This document shows positions 7,842 to 16,850 of a stretch of DNA of 64,000 bases, in pieces. The stretch lies in contig NZ_JAIMID010000003.1 of the NCBI RefSeq assembly GCF_019966535.1, positions 186,001 through 250,000 of the forward strand, written 5' to 3'. This DNA comes from Mesobacterium pallidum (GTDB taxonomy: Bacteria > Pseudomonadota > Alphaproteobacteria > Rhodobacterales > Rhodobacteraceae). The position numbers were made by a program, and so were the translations under genes. A model generated the notes under the pieces. The model searched no databases and was not told where the DNA came from. It worked only from the letters and a program-made list of their open reading frames with translations. Numbering within the stretch: the stretch's first letter is position 1; each line of letters starts with the position of its first letter.

Positions 7842-8693
7842 TCAGCGCCCCCGCGACCAGCCATCCGCCTCGCGGTGCGGGCGCAGCTTCACGTAAAGCA
7901 GAACGCCCGCGTAGACGAGAAACCCGAAGGGATCGCGGCTGAACATGGTCAGCTTGTCCGCCGTCGATAGGCCCGGCTTGTCCTCGTTGGCGAAAAGATC
8001 GGGGAAGCGGCGGCGCAGCTCGTCCACCCCGGCATTCTGGCGCCGACGCACGCGGATCAGCGGGCCCAGCCCCTCGACCAGGGGCCAGTGATAGGTGGCC
8101 GAGACGCCGATCCGTTCATGCGGGGCAAAGTTCAGCCGCGCGAAGGTGTCGTCCGAGATGACATCCGGCCAGTCCCCCCACCGCTTGCGCCCGGCGGCAT
8201 TGACGCCGAAGACGCCGCAGCCCGGCACGCCATGGGTCATGAAGGGCACCTGCCGGTAGATCCGCCGATAGGCCCGGGTCAGCGCGCTTTGCCCCTTGGG
8301 AATCAGCACCTGCCCCGAGGCATAGACCGGCCCGTCCCGGCTGAGCGCGCCATGCAACTGCAGCAAGAGCCGGTGCGACACGGTCACGTCCGCGTCGAGG
8401 TAGACCCGGTTGCCCGCCCGCGCCGCCGCGTCCCCGGCGTTCAGCGCGCCCAGCTTGCCGCCCTCGGGCAGGTCCAGCACGCGCAGCGCGATCCCGGCGG
8501 CGGCGGCGGCGGGCGCGCGGCTTTCAGCCTCGGCCACGGTGCCGTCGCTGCAGCCATTGGCCACGACGATCACCTCGAGCCCGGCGTTGCGGTTTCCGCG
8601 CGGCCAGTCCGAGGCGATGACCGCGTCAAGACAGGGGCCGATCAGACCCTCTTCGTCATGCGCGGGCAGGATGACGCTGAGCGCGGGGCGCAT
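7842..8693 (-). CDS. Family 2 glycosyltransferase
   Basis: A 283-residue GT-A fold glycosyltransferase. The N-terminus LSVILPAHDEEGLIGPCLDA is the typical GT2 opening, VIVVANGCSDGT is the nucleotide-binding loop, and VYLDADVTVS carries the metal-binding DxD. The C-terminus has a hydrophobic segment (FGFLVYAGVLLYVKL) that may associate with the membrane. The start at 8693 (MRPALSV) is preceded by AGGGAC; a start at 8723 would add ten residues. It is divergent from a GT4 glycosyltransferase, so the two may act on the same cell-surface glycan; the acceptor cannot be told. Confidence 0.87.
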   Translation of the reverse strand: MRPALSVILPAHDEEGLIGPCLDAVIASDWPRGNRNAGLEVIVVANGCSDGTVAEAESRAPAAAAAGIALRVLDLPEGGKLGALNAGDAAARAGNRVYLDADVTVSHRLLLQLHGALSRDGPVYASGQVLIPKGQSALTRAYRRIYRQVPFMTHGVPGCGVFGVNAAGRKRWGDWPDVISDDTFARLNFAPHERIGVSATYHWPLVEGLGPLIRVRRRQNAGVDELRRRFPDLFANEDKPGLSTADKLTMFSRDPFGFLVYAGVLLYVKLRPHREADGWSRGR

Positions 8694-8838
8694 CGCGTCT
8701 GTCCCTGGTGTGCTGTCTTGCATGGCGCCGGTTCCGCCTGGCACGGCCGGAATTGGAAAACCGTCGTGTCAAATCTCGTGTTCAATTCAACGGCATGGTA
8801 TGCGGTGAGACAGGTATTTCCAAGGGACCGGTTGGCGC

Positions 8839-10059
8839 ATGGTTGAGAATTTCGATGGTGCCGGGCCCCCCGCTCGGAAAATCGGCTACCTCGTGCCGCA
8901 GTTCCCCGGGCAGACACATATCTTCTTCTGGCGCGAGATCATCGAGCTGGAAAGGCGCGGGGTGCAGCCGGTTCTCTTCTCCACCACGCCGCCGCCCAAG
9001 GGATTGATTTCGCACGCCTGGTCCGAAGAGGCCATGGCCCGGACCGAGTACCTGGGCCGCGCCGACTTACTCGCCCTGACGTGGTCCCTGCCCCGCGCGC
9101 CCTGGGCCGAAATCGCGCGCGAAATCCGCGCCGAGGGGCGCGCCTTTGCCCGCGACGTGCTGATCTGCCTGCCTGCCGCGCGTCGGCTGATCCGCGCCTG
9201 CCGGGCGCAGGGGATCGGGCATGTTCACGCCCATTCCTGCGGCCGTGCCGCGCTGATCGCCGCGCTGGCGCAGCGCATGGGCGGGCCCAGCTATTCGCTG
9301 ACCCTGCACGGGCCGATGTCGGATTACGGGCCGGGGCAACGCTTCAAGTGGCGGGGGGCGCGGTTCGCCACGATCATCACCGAAAAGCTTCTGGCCGAGG
9401 TGACACGCGACCTGGCCGGAGACCTGCCGCTCGCCCTGCCGGTGCAGGCGATGGGCGTCGATGTGGAGACCTTCGCCCCCGATGGCCCCTACCGGCCAGC
9501 CAGCGCCAACGAGCCGCTGCGCATCTTCGCCTGCGGGCGGCTGCATGTGGTCAAGGGCCACCAGGACCTGATGCAGGCCGTGCGGCTGCTGCTCGACCGC
9601 GGTGTGGACGTGCAGCTCGAGATCGCGGGCGAGGATGACCATGGCGGCTCGGGCTACCATGGGGAGTTGCAGGCGGTGCTGGGCCGCCTGAACCTGCAAG
9701 GCCACGCCCGGCTGCTGGGCGCGGTCAGTGCCGAGCGGGTCAAGGCGGGCATCCTCGATGCCCATGCCTTTGTCCTGGCCAGCTGGCACGAACCGCTGGG
9801 CGTCGCCTACATGGAGGCGATGGCCTGCGGCACCCCCACCATCGGCACCGATGCCGGCGGCGTGCCCGAGCTGATCCGCGACGGCGTGGATGGCCTGCTG
9901 GTCCCGCCGAAGGACCCCGAGGCGCTGGCCGAGGCGCTGCTGCGCCTGCGCGGCGACCCGGACCTTGCACACCGCCTGTCGCAAGGTGGCCGTCAGCGCA
10001 TCGTTGATCACTTCAGCGCCGCCACAGGGGCCGAGACGCTGATCGCCCACTGGCCGTGA
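8839..10059 (+). CDS. Family 4 glycosyltransferase, exopolysaccharide type
   Basis: A 406-residue GT-B fold retaining glycosyltransferase. The C-terminal domain has FACGRLHVVKGHQDLMQAVR and the catalytic EX7E element in HEPLGVAYMEAMACGTP, followed by GGVPELIRDGVDGLLVPP. The N-terminal LVPQFPGQTHIFFWREI is typical of the EpsE-like exopolysaccharide group found in this family of bacteria. AAGGGA lies about 12 bases before the ATG. Divergent partner: the GT2 gene at 7842. Donor sugar unknown. Confidence 0.88.
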   Translation: MVENFDGAGPPARKIGYLVPQFPGQTHIFFWREIIELERRGVQPVLFSTTPPPKGLISHAWSEEAMARTEYLGRADLLALTWSLPRAPWAEIAREIRAEGRAFARDVLICLPAARRLIRACRAQGIGHVHAHSCGRAALIAALAQRMGGPSYSLTLHGPMSDYGPGQRFKWRGARFATIITEKLLAEVTRDLAGDLPLALPVQAMGVDVETFAPDGPYRPASANEPLRIFACGRLHVVKGHQDLMQAVRLLLDRGVDVQLEIAGEDDHGGSGYHGELQAVLGRLNLQGHARLLGAVSAERVKAGILDAHAFVLASWHEPLGVAYMEAMACGTPTIGTDAGGVPELIRDGVDGLLVPPKDPEALAEALLRLRGDPDLAHRLSQGGRQRIVDHFSAATGAETLIAHWP

Positions 10060-10064
10060 CTCAG

Positions 10065-10093
10065 GCGTCATGGAACTGTCACCCCAGTGTCAC
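10065..10093 (+). promoter_or_regulatory. Pho box (three repeats) upstream of phoX
   Basis: Three 7-base repeats, GCGTCAT (10065), CTGTCAC (10076) and GTGTCAC (10087), follow each other with an exact 11-base period, the arrangement bound by PhoB dimers (consensus CTGTCAT-N4 repeats). They lie 47-75 bases before the phoX start and begin 5 bases after the preceding glycosyltransferase stop. TAGCGT at about 10104 is a possible -10 at the expected distance. Confidence 0.82.
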
Positions 10094-10139
10094 GCAGCCC
10101 CCCTAGCGTCCCGCGCGAACGACACCTGAGGAGTCACCC

Positions 10140-12032
10140 ATGACCACCAAGCATCCCGCACACCTGTCCGCCGACGACTGGGACGAGCTGCACTTCCCCC
10201 GCCCCGAAGAGAACGATTTCGACCGCGTGGTCGAGCGCGCGCTGTCGCGCCGCGGGTTCCTGTCGGGCCTCGTCGCCTTCGGCTCGGGCGCGGCGGTCAT
10301 GGGCAGCGGCCTGATGACCAGCAGCTCGGCGCAGGCGATGGGCGCGGGACGCTTCCCCTTTGCCCCGATCGCCGCACAGACCGACGGCACCGTGCACGTG
10401 CCCGAGGGCTACCGCTGGAAGTTGCTGGGCGGCTGGGGCGATGCGCTGTTCTCGGACGCCGCAGGCTACGACGTGACCGATGGCGGGCCGCTGGACGGCT
10501 CGGACCGGATCTTCGGCGAGAACACGGACGGGATGGAAAGCTTTGCCTTTGAAGGGCACCAGCTGATCGCCGTGAACCATGAATACGTGAACCTCGACAT
10601 CAACCTGCCCGCCGCGCAGGAGGGCAAGCCCGCCAGCGCGGACGACGTGCGCAAGCTGCAGAACCTGCAGGGCGTCACGGTGTTCGAGATCGCGCAGGGC
10701 GAGGACGGGTTCGAAGTGGTCGTGGACAGCCCCTTCAACCGCCGCATCGACCACAACACGCCGATGAAGATCGTCGGCCCCGCCGCCGGCCATGACCTGA
10801 TGAAGACCGAGGCCGACCCGACCGGGACGGAAAGCCTGGGCACCTTCAACAACTGCGGCTCGGGCAAGACCCCGTGGGGCACCTACCTGACCTGCGAAGA
10901 GAACTTCAACGGCTACTTCGGCTCGACCGACGAGGCCGCCAGCTACGACGACAAGGTCAAGGCGGGCTACGACCGCTACGGCGTGCCGGTCGAGGGCTGG
11001 GGCTACGATTACCACAAGTGGGACGCGCGCTTCGACACGTCGAAGACCCCGAACGAGCCGCACCGCGCCGGCTGGGTCGTGGAAATTGACCCGACGAACC
11101 CGGAAAGCACACCGGTCAAGCACACCGGCCTTGGCCGCATCAAGCACGAGAATGCCGAGGTGGTCTTGAACCCCGAAGGCAAGGTCGTCGTCTACATGGG
11201 CGACGACGAGCGCGGCGAGTACCTTTATCGCTTCGTGTCGACCGGCACCTACTTCCCCGGCGCCTCGACCGAGGGGCTGCTGGACGACGGCACGCTTTTT
11301 GCCGCCAAGTTCAACGATGACGGCACCGGCGAATGGCTGGCCCTGACGCCCGAGACCACGGGCATGGAGCCGGCCGAGATCGCGATCTTTACCCGCATGG
11401 CTGCCTCGGCCGTGGGCGCGACCACGATGGACCGCCCGGAATGGGTCGCCTCGTCGCCCGTCACGGCCGAGGCCTATTGCGCCCTGACCAACAACAAGAA
11501 CCGCGGCAAGAAGCCGAACGCCGGCGGCGACGACACCGCCGCCAACGGCCCGAACCCGCGCGATGCCAACAATTTCGGCCAGATCGTGCGCTGGCGCCCC
11601 CATGGCGAGGATGCCGCAGCGGACGGGTTCGACTGGGACCTCTATGTCATGGCGGGCAATCCGGACACGCAGGAGGGCGCCTACAAGGGGTCCGAGAACG
11701 TGACCTCGGGCAACCTCTTCAACTCGCCCGACGGCATGGCGATCGACAGCGCCGGGCTGGTCTGGATCCAGACCGACGGCGACGACAGCAACGAGGGCGA
11801 ATTTGCCGGCATGGGCAACAACCAGATGCTGGTGGGCGACCCGGTGACGGGCGAGATCGCGCGCTTCCTGACCGGGCCGAAGGGCAGCGAGGTCACGGGC
11901 CTCTGCTGGTCGATCGACCGCCGCACCATGTTCGTGGGCATCCAGCACCCCGGCAGCGGCTGGCCGGATGGCGGCACGCCCCGCTCGGCCATCATCCAGG
12001 TGCGCCGCGAGGACGACGCGCCGGTCGGCTGA
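10140..12032 (+). CDS. phoX: PhoX-family alkaline phosphatase, Tat-exported
   Basis: A 630-residue PhoX (DUF839) phosphatase that releases phosphate from organic esters outside the cytoplasm, with calcium and iron cofactors in characterised members. The N-terminus carries a twin-arginine signal, SRRGFLSG at residues 36-43 followed by a hydrophobic stretch ending SSAQA. The phosphatase core includes NHEYVN, GTYLTCEENFNGYFG, HENAEVVLNPEGKVVVYMGD and FNSPDGMAIDSAGLVWIQTDGD, typical of PhoX propeller blades and metal ligands. TGAGGAG precedes the ATG. The upstream Pho box indicates induction by PhoB under phosphate starvation; a terminator follows the stop. Confidence 0.94.
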   Translation: MTTKHPAHLSADDWDELHFPRPEENDFDRVVERALSRRGFLSGLVAFGSGAAVMGSGLMTSSSAQAMGAGRFPFAPIAAQTDGTVHVPEGYRWKLLGGWGDALFSDAAGYDVTDGGPLDGSDRIFGENTDGMESFAFEGHQLIAVNHEYVNLDINLPAAQEGKPASADDVRKLQNLQGVTVFEIAQGEDGFEVVVDSPFNRRIDHNTPMKIVGPAAGHDLMKTEADPTGTESLGTFNNCGSGKTPWGTYLTCEENFNGYFGSTDEAASYDDKVKAGYDRYGVPVEGWGYDYHKWDARFDTSKTPNEPHRAGWVVEIDPTNPESTPVKHTGLGRIKHENAEVVLNPEGKVVVYMGDDERGEYLYRFVSTGTYFPGASTEGLLDDGTLFAAKFNDDGTGEWLALTPETTGMEPAEIAIFTRMAASAVGATTMDRPEWVASSPVTAEAYCALTNNKNRGKKPNAGGDDTAANGPNPRDANNFGQIVRWRPHGEDAAADGFDWDLYVMAGNPDTQEGAYKGSENVTSGNLFNSPDGMAIDSAGLVWIQTDGDDSNEGEFAGMGNNQMLVGDPVTGEIARFLTGPKGSEVTGLCWSIDRRTMFVGIQHPGSGWPDGGTPRSAIIQVRREDDAPVG

Positions 12033-12054
12033 CGGCTGATCATTGTGGACAGGA

Positions 12055-12086
12055 CCCCGCGCGACAGAGACGTCGCGCGGGGTTTT
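12055..12086 (+). terminator. Rho-independent terminator of phoX
   Basis: A perfect 11-base stem, CCCCGCGCGAC (12055-12065) and GTCGCGCGGGG (12072-12082), with a 6-base loop, is followed by TTTT. It begins 22 bases after the phoX stop and ends next to the stop of the convergent gene. Confidence 0.93.
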
Positions 12087-14942
12087 CTATGGCACGAGGT
12101 CGGCCAGCGGCACCGGTTGGTCGGGCGCACCCGCGAAGGTGACGGCTTCGATCGCGACCAGGGTGATCCGCCCGCCGGGATGCCTGGCAATGATCGCCTC
12201 GCCGTCGCGGGCGAAACGCAGCGCGTCACGGATGGCGGGCAGTTCGGCGGTGTCGGTACCGTCGCCGCCATGCAGGTGATCGTTGCCCGCCTGCGGGATC
12301 AACAGGTCATCGCCGGGGCCGCCGGACAGGAAGTCTTCCTCCTCCGTGCCGGTCAGCCGGTCGGTTCCGTCGCTGCCCAGAGCCGTGACGCCATGCAGGA
12401 AGGTCCCGGGCGCGCGGTCCGCGTCCCAATGCGCGCCGTCCCCGTTCCAGGCCATCAGCCGGTCCCAGCGCGGGTTCCGGTCATCGAGATGCCGCAGCGC
12501 GCCCCAGCTGCCCCAGCGCGTCGCCTTGCTCACATCGACGAAGGCGTTGAACGCCTGCCCGCCCTGCGCGGCCCAGGCGGTCAGAAGCTGGTCATAGAGC
12601 CCGACCATCTGCGGCGTGTAGCTGAAGCGTGTGTAGAAATCGGTCAGTTCGGAGTCTTCGACCACCTCGCCCAACCCGGTGACATGGGTGCCGCCCTCGT
12701 ACATCAGCAGGTTCAACCCCCGCTCGGCGGCGACGGCGGCATGGTGCGGCCACAGCTCTCCGGTCAGATCCTGCATTTCTCCGCCCGCGATGGCCTCGGC
12801 GGCCAGGGTATAGGCCAGGTCGTAGCCATGGGCCGCGACGTAGTCCTCTGACGCGGGCCCGGTCAGCCCCTGTTCCTGCGCTCGGGCCAGCGCCACGGCG
12901 CGGCTGGCGGCGATCCAGGCGCGCACCTCGGCGGCCCCCTCGGCCGTGCCCAGATGATGGCCGAAGTACCCCGTGACCGCGTAGGCGTCGAAGGAGGTGA
13001 CGGGCGGCGGCGCGCCTTCGGCCTGCCCCAGCGGCGCATCGAGCAGCGCAGTCTCGAGCCCCGGCCAGCCGGTATGGGTGGCGACGACGCGGACCAGCCG
13101 GTCGGGGGTCTCGGCAAAGACCTCGGCCCAGACATCCATCACCTCGGCCGCGCGCAGGCCGGCCCATTGCAGCCAGGCGTCATCGGGCGCGTTCGGCCAG
13201 CGGGCGGCGGCCTGTTCGGCCGCATGATGCGCCTGCGGGAACATCCAGTTCCAGAGCTCGTTCGAATATTCGACATGGGCCTTGAGGCGCGGGTCCAGCC
13301 CGGCCTCGACCGCTTCGGCAAAGCGGCTGACATAGGTGTCATCGGCCAGGTGCGGTATGGTGAACCACGGATCGGCGCCGATCTGGTTGGCGAGCGCCAG
13401 CATCACCTCGACTGGCACGCCACGGCGGGCAAAGGTGTAGTCGGTCGTCCGGGGCCGGTCGTCCCAGCTGGTCAGCGTCGAGCCGTTGGTCAGCATCCAG
13501 TCCATGAAGCGGACCATGCGCAGGTCCGCCACCTTGCCCACGAACGCCGGGTTGAAGATCGCCCCGGCCTCGTAAAGCGGGAAAAGATCCTCGCGCACGA
13601 TGCGGATGTTGCGGATCGGATCGGCGGGATCCGAGCGCTTGAAGCCGATCACCACCGGCCCCTCGCCGGGCGTGTAGTCGAACCGCACCTCGCCCTGCGA
13701 ATAGGCATAGCGCGTGTTGTCGGCGCGGCCCGTGACGCGCAGATCGCCCGTGCCGTCGAAGCGCAGCACGTAGCGGCCCGCAAGGCCGGTGGCGCCCGTG
13801 GGCATGTCGGTCAGCACGTAGGTTTCGACCTTGGTGACGGCCTCGGGCACGCGTGTGAGCCAGCCATCGGCGTCGAGGTACCCTTCGGCCGCCATCTGCG
13901 CGGCGTCATAGCCGCCCCATTGGCCGGGCAGGTGGCCGACCCAGGGCCGGGCGGTCTTCATCAGGTCGAGAAACGGCACCTCGGTGCTCCAGTCCGTCAC
14001 GCCGTTGAGGCCCATGGCGAGCGCGGGGTTCGGGTGGCCCATGGCGTCGGCGGCGCTGTCGCTGGCGACGTGGCGGATGTCAGTGGGCGCGCGCCCTTCC
14101 TCGTGCGCGGCCTGCAGCGCGGTGCGCACGGCGGGGTCGATCCCTTCGGGCAGGGGCATGTCCGCCGGCGGGGCCTCACCGAACAGCGCGCGGTAGACCG
14201 GGATTGCGGCCAGGAAATAGAGCGTCGGCGTGCCGTGGGGGGCGTCGTCGACATAGAGCTGTTCTGGCGAGAGATCCTCCAGCGGCCCGGTCAGCCAGCG
14301 CGACAGGGTGCTCGAGACGGGCAGCAGGGCGATGTCGGCGCCGGGGCGTTCGGCCTGCAGGGCGGCGGTGAAGTCCTGGAACCAGTCGTGGTAATCGTCC
14401 AGCGCGGCGCGGTGGTAGCGGCGGTATTGCCGGGCCGAGGGCGGATAGCCGTAGCGGCCCATGTCCGGCCAGCCCTCGTAGACCAGCACCCGCGCGCCGG
14501 GGGCGGCGGCGAGCGCGTCGTCGAGGACCTGAAGTGCGGCCGAGAGGGGCGAGGCGCCGGTCTCGTTCGGGCCGTCATAGGGCCGGTCCGCGCCCTGGTA
14601 CTGGATGAAATTGGCCGGGGTCAGGATGATCGTGTCGAACCCCGCGCTCTCCATCCCGCCGCGCCGGGCGGTCCAGGCGCGGGTCACGCCGGGCAGGTCC
14701 CATTGCGGCTCTGCCCGCGCTTCGGCAAAATTGCGCAGGAAGCCCCAGGTCCCGTCCACCGCCAGGTCATGCCCGGCGGCGCGGGCCATGTCGGACAGGG
14801 GTTGCAGCACGTTCGACCGCTCGGCCCCGTTCCAGTAGACAAGGCTGTTGCCGTAGACGAAGACCCGCGCGCTGTCGGCGCGGGCCGCGCCCAGCGCGAG
14901 GCTGGCAGCGAGCGTTGCCAGGATGAAAGCCGTGCGAACCAT
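12087..14942 (-). CDS. Large secreted SGNH / glycosidase-like / RTX fusion protein
   Basis: A 951-residue exported protein with a signal peptide (residues 1-22, ending AARA). The N-terminal part looks like an SGNH hydrolase: VFVYGNSLVYWNG with Ser33 in a GNSL block, and the DxxH-like DDAPHGT (Asp233, His236). The middle (about 440-800) resembles a clan-A glycosidase: HVEYSNELWNW offers an acid/base Glu (E562) after Asn, and LLMYEGGTHV a nucleophile Glu (E749). The C-terminus (about 858-905) has calcium-binding RTX nonapeptides such as GGPGDDLLI and GGDGTDTAE. Both a Sec-type signal and RTX repeats in one protein is odd, as RTX proteins normally lack one. Substrate unknown; an acylated polysaccharide is a reasonable guess. 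Confidence 0.75.
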   Translation of the reverse strand: MVRTAFILATLAASLALGAARADSARVFVYGNSLVYWNGAERSNVLQPLSDMARAAGHDLAVDGTWGFLRNFAEARAEPQWDLPGVTRAWTARRGGMESAGFDTIILTPANFIQYQGADRPYDGPNETGASPLSAALQVLDDALAAAPGARVLVYEGWPDMGRYGYPPSARQYRRYHRAALDDYHDWFQDFTAALQAERPGADIALLPVSSTLSRWLTGPLEDLSPEQLYVDDAPHGTPTLYFLAAIPVYRALFGEAPPADMPLPEGIDPAVRTALQAAHEEGRAPTDIRHVASDSAADAMGHPNPALAMGLNGVTDWSTEVPFLDLMKTARPWVGHLPGQWGGYDAAQMAAEGYLDADGWLTRVPEAVTKVETYVLTDMPTGATGLAGRYVLRFDGTGDLRVTGRADNTRYAYSQGEVRFDYTPGEGPVVIGFKRSDPADPIRNIRIVREDLFPLYEAGAIFNPAFVGKVADLRMVRFMDWMLTNGSTLTSWDDRPRTTDYTFARRGVPVEVMLALANQIGADPWFTIPHLADDTYVSRFAEAVEAGLDPRLKAHVEYSNELWNWMFPQAHHAAEQAAARWPNAPDDAWLQWAGLRAAEVMDVWAEVFAETPDRLVRVVATHTGWPGLETALLDAPLGQAEGAPPPVTSFDAYAVTGYFGHHLGTAEGAAEVRAWIAASRAVALARAQEQGLTGPASEDYVAAHGYDLAYTLAAEAIAGGEMQDLTGELWPHHAAVAAERGLNLLMYEGGTHVTGLGEVVEDSELTDFYTRFSYTPQMVGLYDQLLTAWAAQGGQAFNAFVDVSKATRWGSWGALRHLDDRNPRWDRLMAWNGDGAHWDADRAPGTFLHGVTALGSDGTDRLTGTEEEDFLSGGPGDDLLIPQAGNDHLHGGDGTDTAELPAIRDALRFARDGEAIIARHPGGRITLVAIEAVTFAGAPDQPVPLADLVP

Positions 14943-15008
14943 GCGTACCCCGTGATTTTCCCTGCTGTCCGGGGAATATGGGGGCGCGGGCGCCTCGGGT
15001 CGAGGGGG

Positions 15009-15806
15009 CTAGTGCGCGGGGGCCGGCACCGGGTCAAGCAGCGTGCGCCCGCCGTCCACGGTGAGGATCTGCCCGGTCATGAACTTGGAGGCGTCCGAGG
15101 CGAGGTATTGCACCGCCTCGACCATCTCGCCGGGGCCGGCGATGCGGGACATGGGCGTGTTGTCCTCGATCACCTTGCGATAGCCGTCGTTTTCCTTGAG
15201 CACGGACTTGAGGCTCGCGGACATGAGCGATCCGATGGCCACGCTGTTCACCCGGATCCGGTGCGGCGCCAGCGCCACGGCCAGCGAGCGCGTCATCTGG
15301 TCCAGCGCGGCGGTGGCGATGGAATAGCCCAACAATTCCGGCCGGGTGCGGCGCGCGGCGACCGAGCTGAGGTTGATGATGGCGCCCAGCGCACCGTCCT
15401 CCTGGTCCTTGCCCTGGCGGATCATGCGCTGCGCCACCAGACGGCTCAGCGCCAGCGGCGCCATCAGGTTCTGCTGCAGCATCAGGTTGACGGAATCGTC
15501 CTCGTCCTCGAGCGGGTCGGTCCAGACCACCTGCCGCGAGGCGTTGACGAGGATGTCCACCTTGTCGAAGGAATCGAGCGTGGCGGACAGCAGGTTGGCG
15601 ATGGTCAGCCGTTCGCGCAGGTCTCCGGCGAACCATCGGACATTGTCGTCCTCGGAATTGCCGACCTCGCGCTCGAGCCGCTCATCATCCATGTCGACGA
15701 ACATGACATTGGCGCCCTGGTTGGCGAAATGCCGCCCGATGGCAAGGCCGATGCCGTTCGCGGCGCCGGTGACGATGGCGGTCTTGCCCTCGATCGAAAA
15801 GCTCAT
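15009..15806 (-). CDS. SDR-family oxidoreductase lacking the catalytic lysine
   Basis: A 265-residue short-chain dehydrogenase/reductase fold protein. The cofactor motif TGAANGIG is intact, with an acidic VDMDD after beta-2 suggesting NAD(H). The usual active site is altered: NAG reads NAS (VNASRQ), the serine region NLSSVAARR is present, but the YxxxK motif reads Y-S-I-A-T, so lysine is replaced by threonine. The C-terminus has the standard FMTGQILTVDGGRTL. It lies 45 bases downstream of the RsmC-like gene on the same strand, and 66 bases before the large secreted fusion gene. It may be a non-catalytic or unusual SDR; substrate unknown. Confidence 0.88.
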   Translation of the reverse strand: MSFSIEGKTAIVTGAANGIGLAIGRHFANQGANVMFVDMDDERLEREVGNSEDDNVRWFAGDLRERLTIANLLSATLDSFDKVDILVNASRQVVWTDPLEDEDDSVNLMLQQNLMAPLALSRLVAQRMIRQGKDQEDGALGAIINLSSVAARRTRPELLGYSIATAALDQMTRSLAVALAPHRIRVNSVAIGSLMSASLKSVLKENDGYRKVIEDNTPMSRIAGPGEMVEAVQYLASDASKFMTGQILTVDGGRTLLDPVPAPAH

Positions 15807-15851
15807 CTTTCGCCTCCGGTTGCCCGCCTCTGCGGGGCCCTTGTCATTGCC

Positions 15852-16841
15852 TCAGCCGCGCCGCTGCGTGCGCGGCTTGCGGGCCTGGACCACCTTGTAG
15901 CGGGTGTCGCCCGCGACCTCGTCGACCAGCGCGAAATGGTCCCGCAGGTCCATTTCATAGGGCAGATGACGGTTCGCGACCAGCCAGAGCGTGCCCGAGG
16001 GCCGCAGAATGCGCGCGGCATTGCGGATGAAGGCCTGGCCCAGCGCCGGCTCGGCCGCGCGGCCGGTGTGGAAGGGCGGATTCATGACGACGGCATCGAC
16101 GCTGCGCGGGGTGCCCCAGGTCGTGGCATCGGCCCAGTGGAACCGGGCCCGGTCGCCAGCATCCGCCAGGTTGGCTTGCGCGCAGAGATGCGCGGCATGG
16201 TCGGCCTCGACCAGGTCCACCCGCGCGACGCCCTGGCGGGCGAGCACGTGATGCGCCAGGTACCCCCAGCCCGAACCAAGGTCGGCGACATGGGCGCCCA
16301 GCTTTTGCGGCAGCGCCTCGGCCAGCATCGCCGAGCCGGGGTCGATCCCGTCCGCCGAGAAGACGCCGGGCGCGGTGATCCAGCCGCCCTCGACCTTCTG
16401 TGCTTCGGGCGCGGCCCAGTCCGAGAGGTCGCCGGGCGCACCCCAGAAGATCTTGCCATGGGCCTTGGAGAGGACGCCGTCGACGGTCCCGCGCTGGCGC
16501 AGGTCCTTCAGCAGCGAATCGACGCCGTCGGTCTTCTGCCCGTCAACGATCACCAGCGGGGCGAGCGTGGCGGCATGGGCGAGGCGCGCACGAGCCAGAG
16601 CCTTGGCGCGCGGCAGGACGACGATCGCGGCGGCGAAGGCGCCGGTCGCCGACACGACCGTCTCGCGCCCGGCGGCGGTCAGCGCGGCATGATCGGGGGC
16701 ATTTGTGCTCTCGATCACCAGCGCGTCCTGCGGCAGGTCCGACAGGTCATCGCCCGCACGGGCGCCCAGGACGGCAATGCGCCCTTCCGGCAGCACGAGC
16801 CCGCCCGAAAGGGCGAGCGGCAGGCGGTCGGAGAGCGACAT
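15852..16841 (-). CDS. RsmC/RlmG-like rRNA guanine-N2 methyltransferase
   Basis: A 329-residue class I SAM-dependent methyltransferase with an N-terminal degenerate copy of the fold (LPLALSGGLVLPEGRIAVLG) and a catalytic C-terminal domain: VADLGSGWGYLAHHVLA is the SAM-binding motif I and VVMNPPFHTGR the NPPF catalytic motif of guanine-N2 methyltransferases. Two-domain layout and length match RsmC (16S rRNA G1207). RlmG-type specificity cannot be excluded. It is 9 bases after clpS on the same strand. Confidence 0.86.
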   Translation of the reverse strand: MSLSDRLPLALSGGLVLPEGRIAVLGARAGDDLSDLPQDALVIESTNAPDHAALTAAGRETVVSATGAFAAAIVVLPRAKALARARLAHAATLAPLVIVDGQKTDGVDSLLKDLRQRGTVDGVLSKAHGKIFWGAPGDLSDWAAPEAQKVEGGWITAPGVFSADGIDPGSAMLAEALPQKLGAHVADLGSGWGYLAHHVLARQGVARVDLVEADHAAHLCAQANLADAGDRARFHWADATTWGTPRSVDAVVMNPPFHTGRAAEPALGQAFIRNAARILRPSGTLWLVANRHLPYEMDLRDHFALVDEVAGDTRYKVVQARKPRTQRRG

Positions 16842-16850
16842 GCGCGCCCC

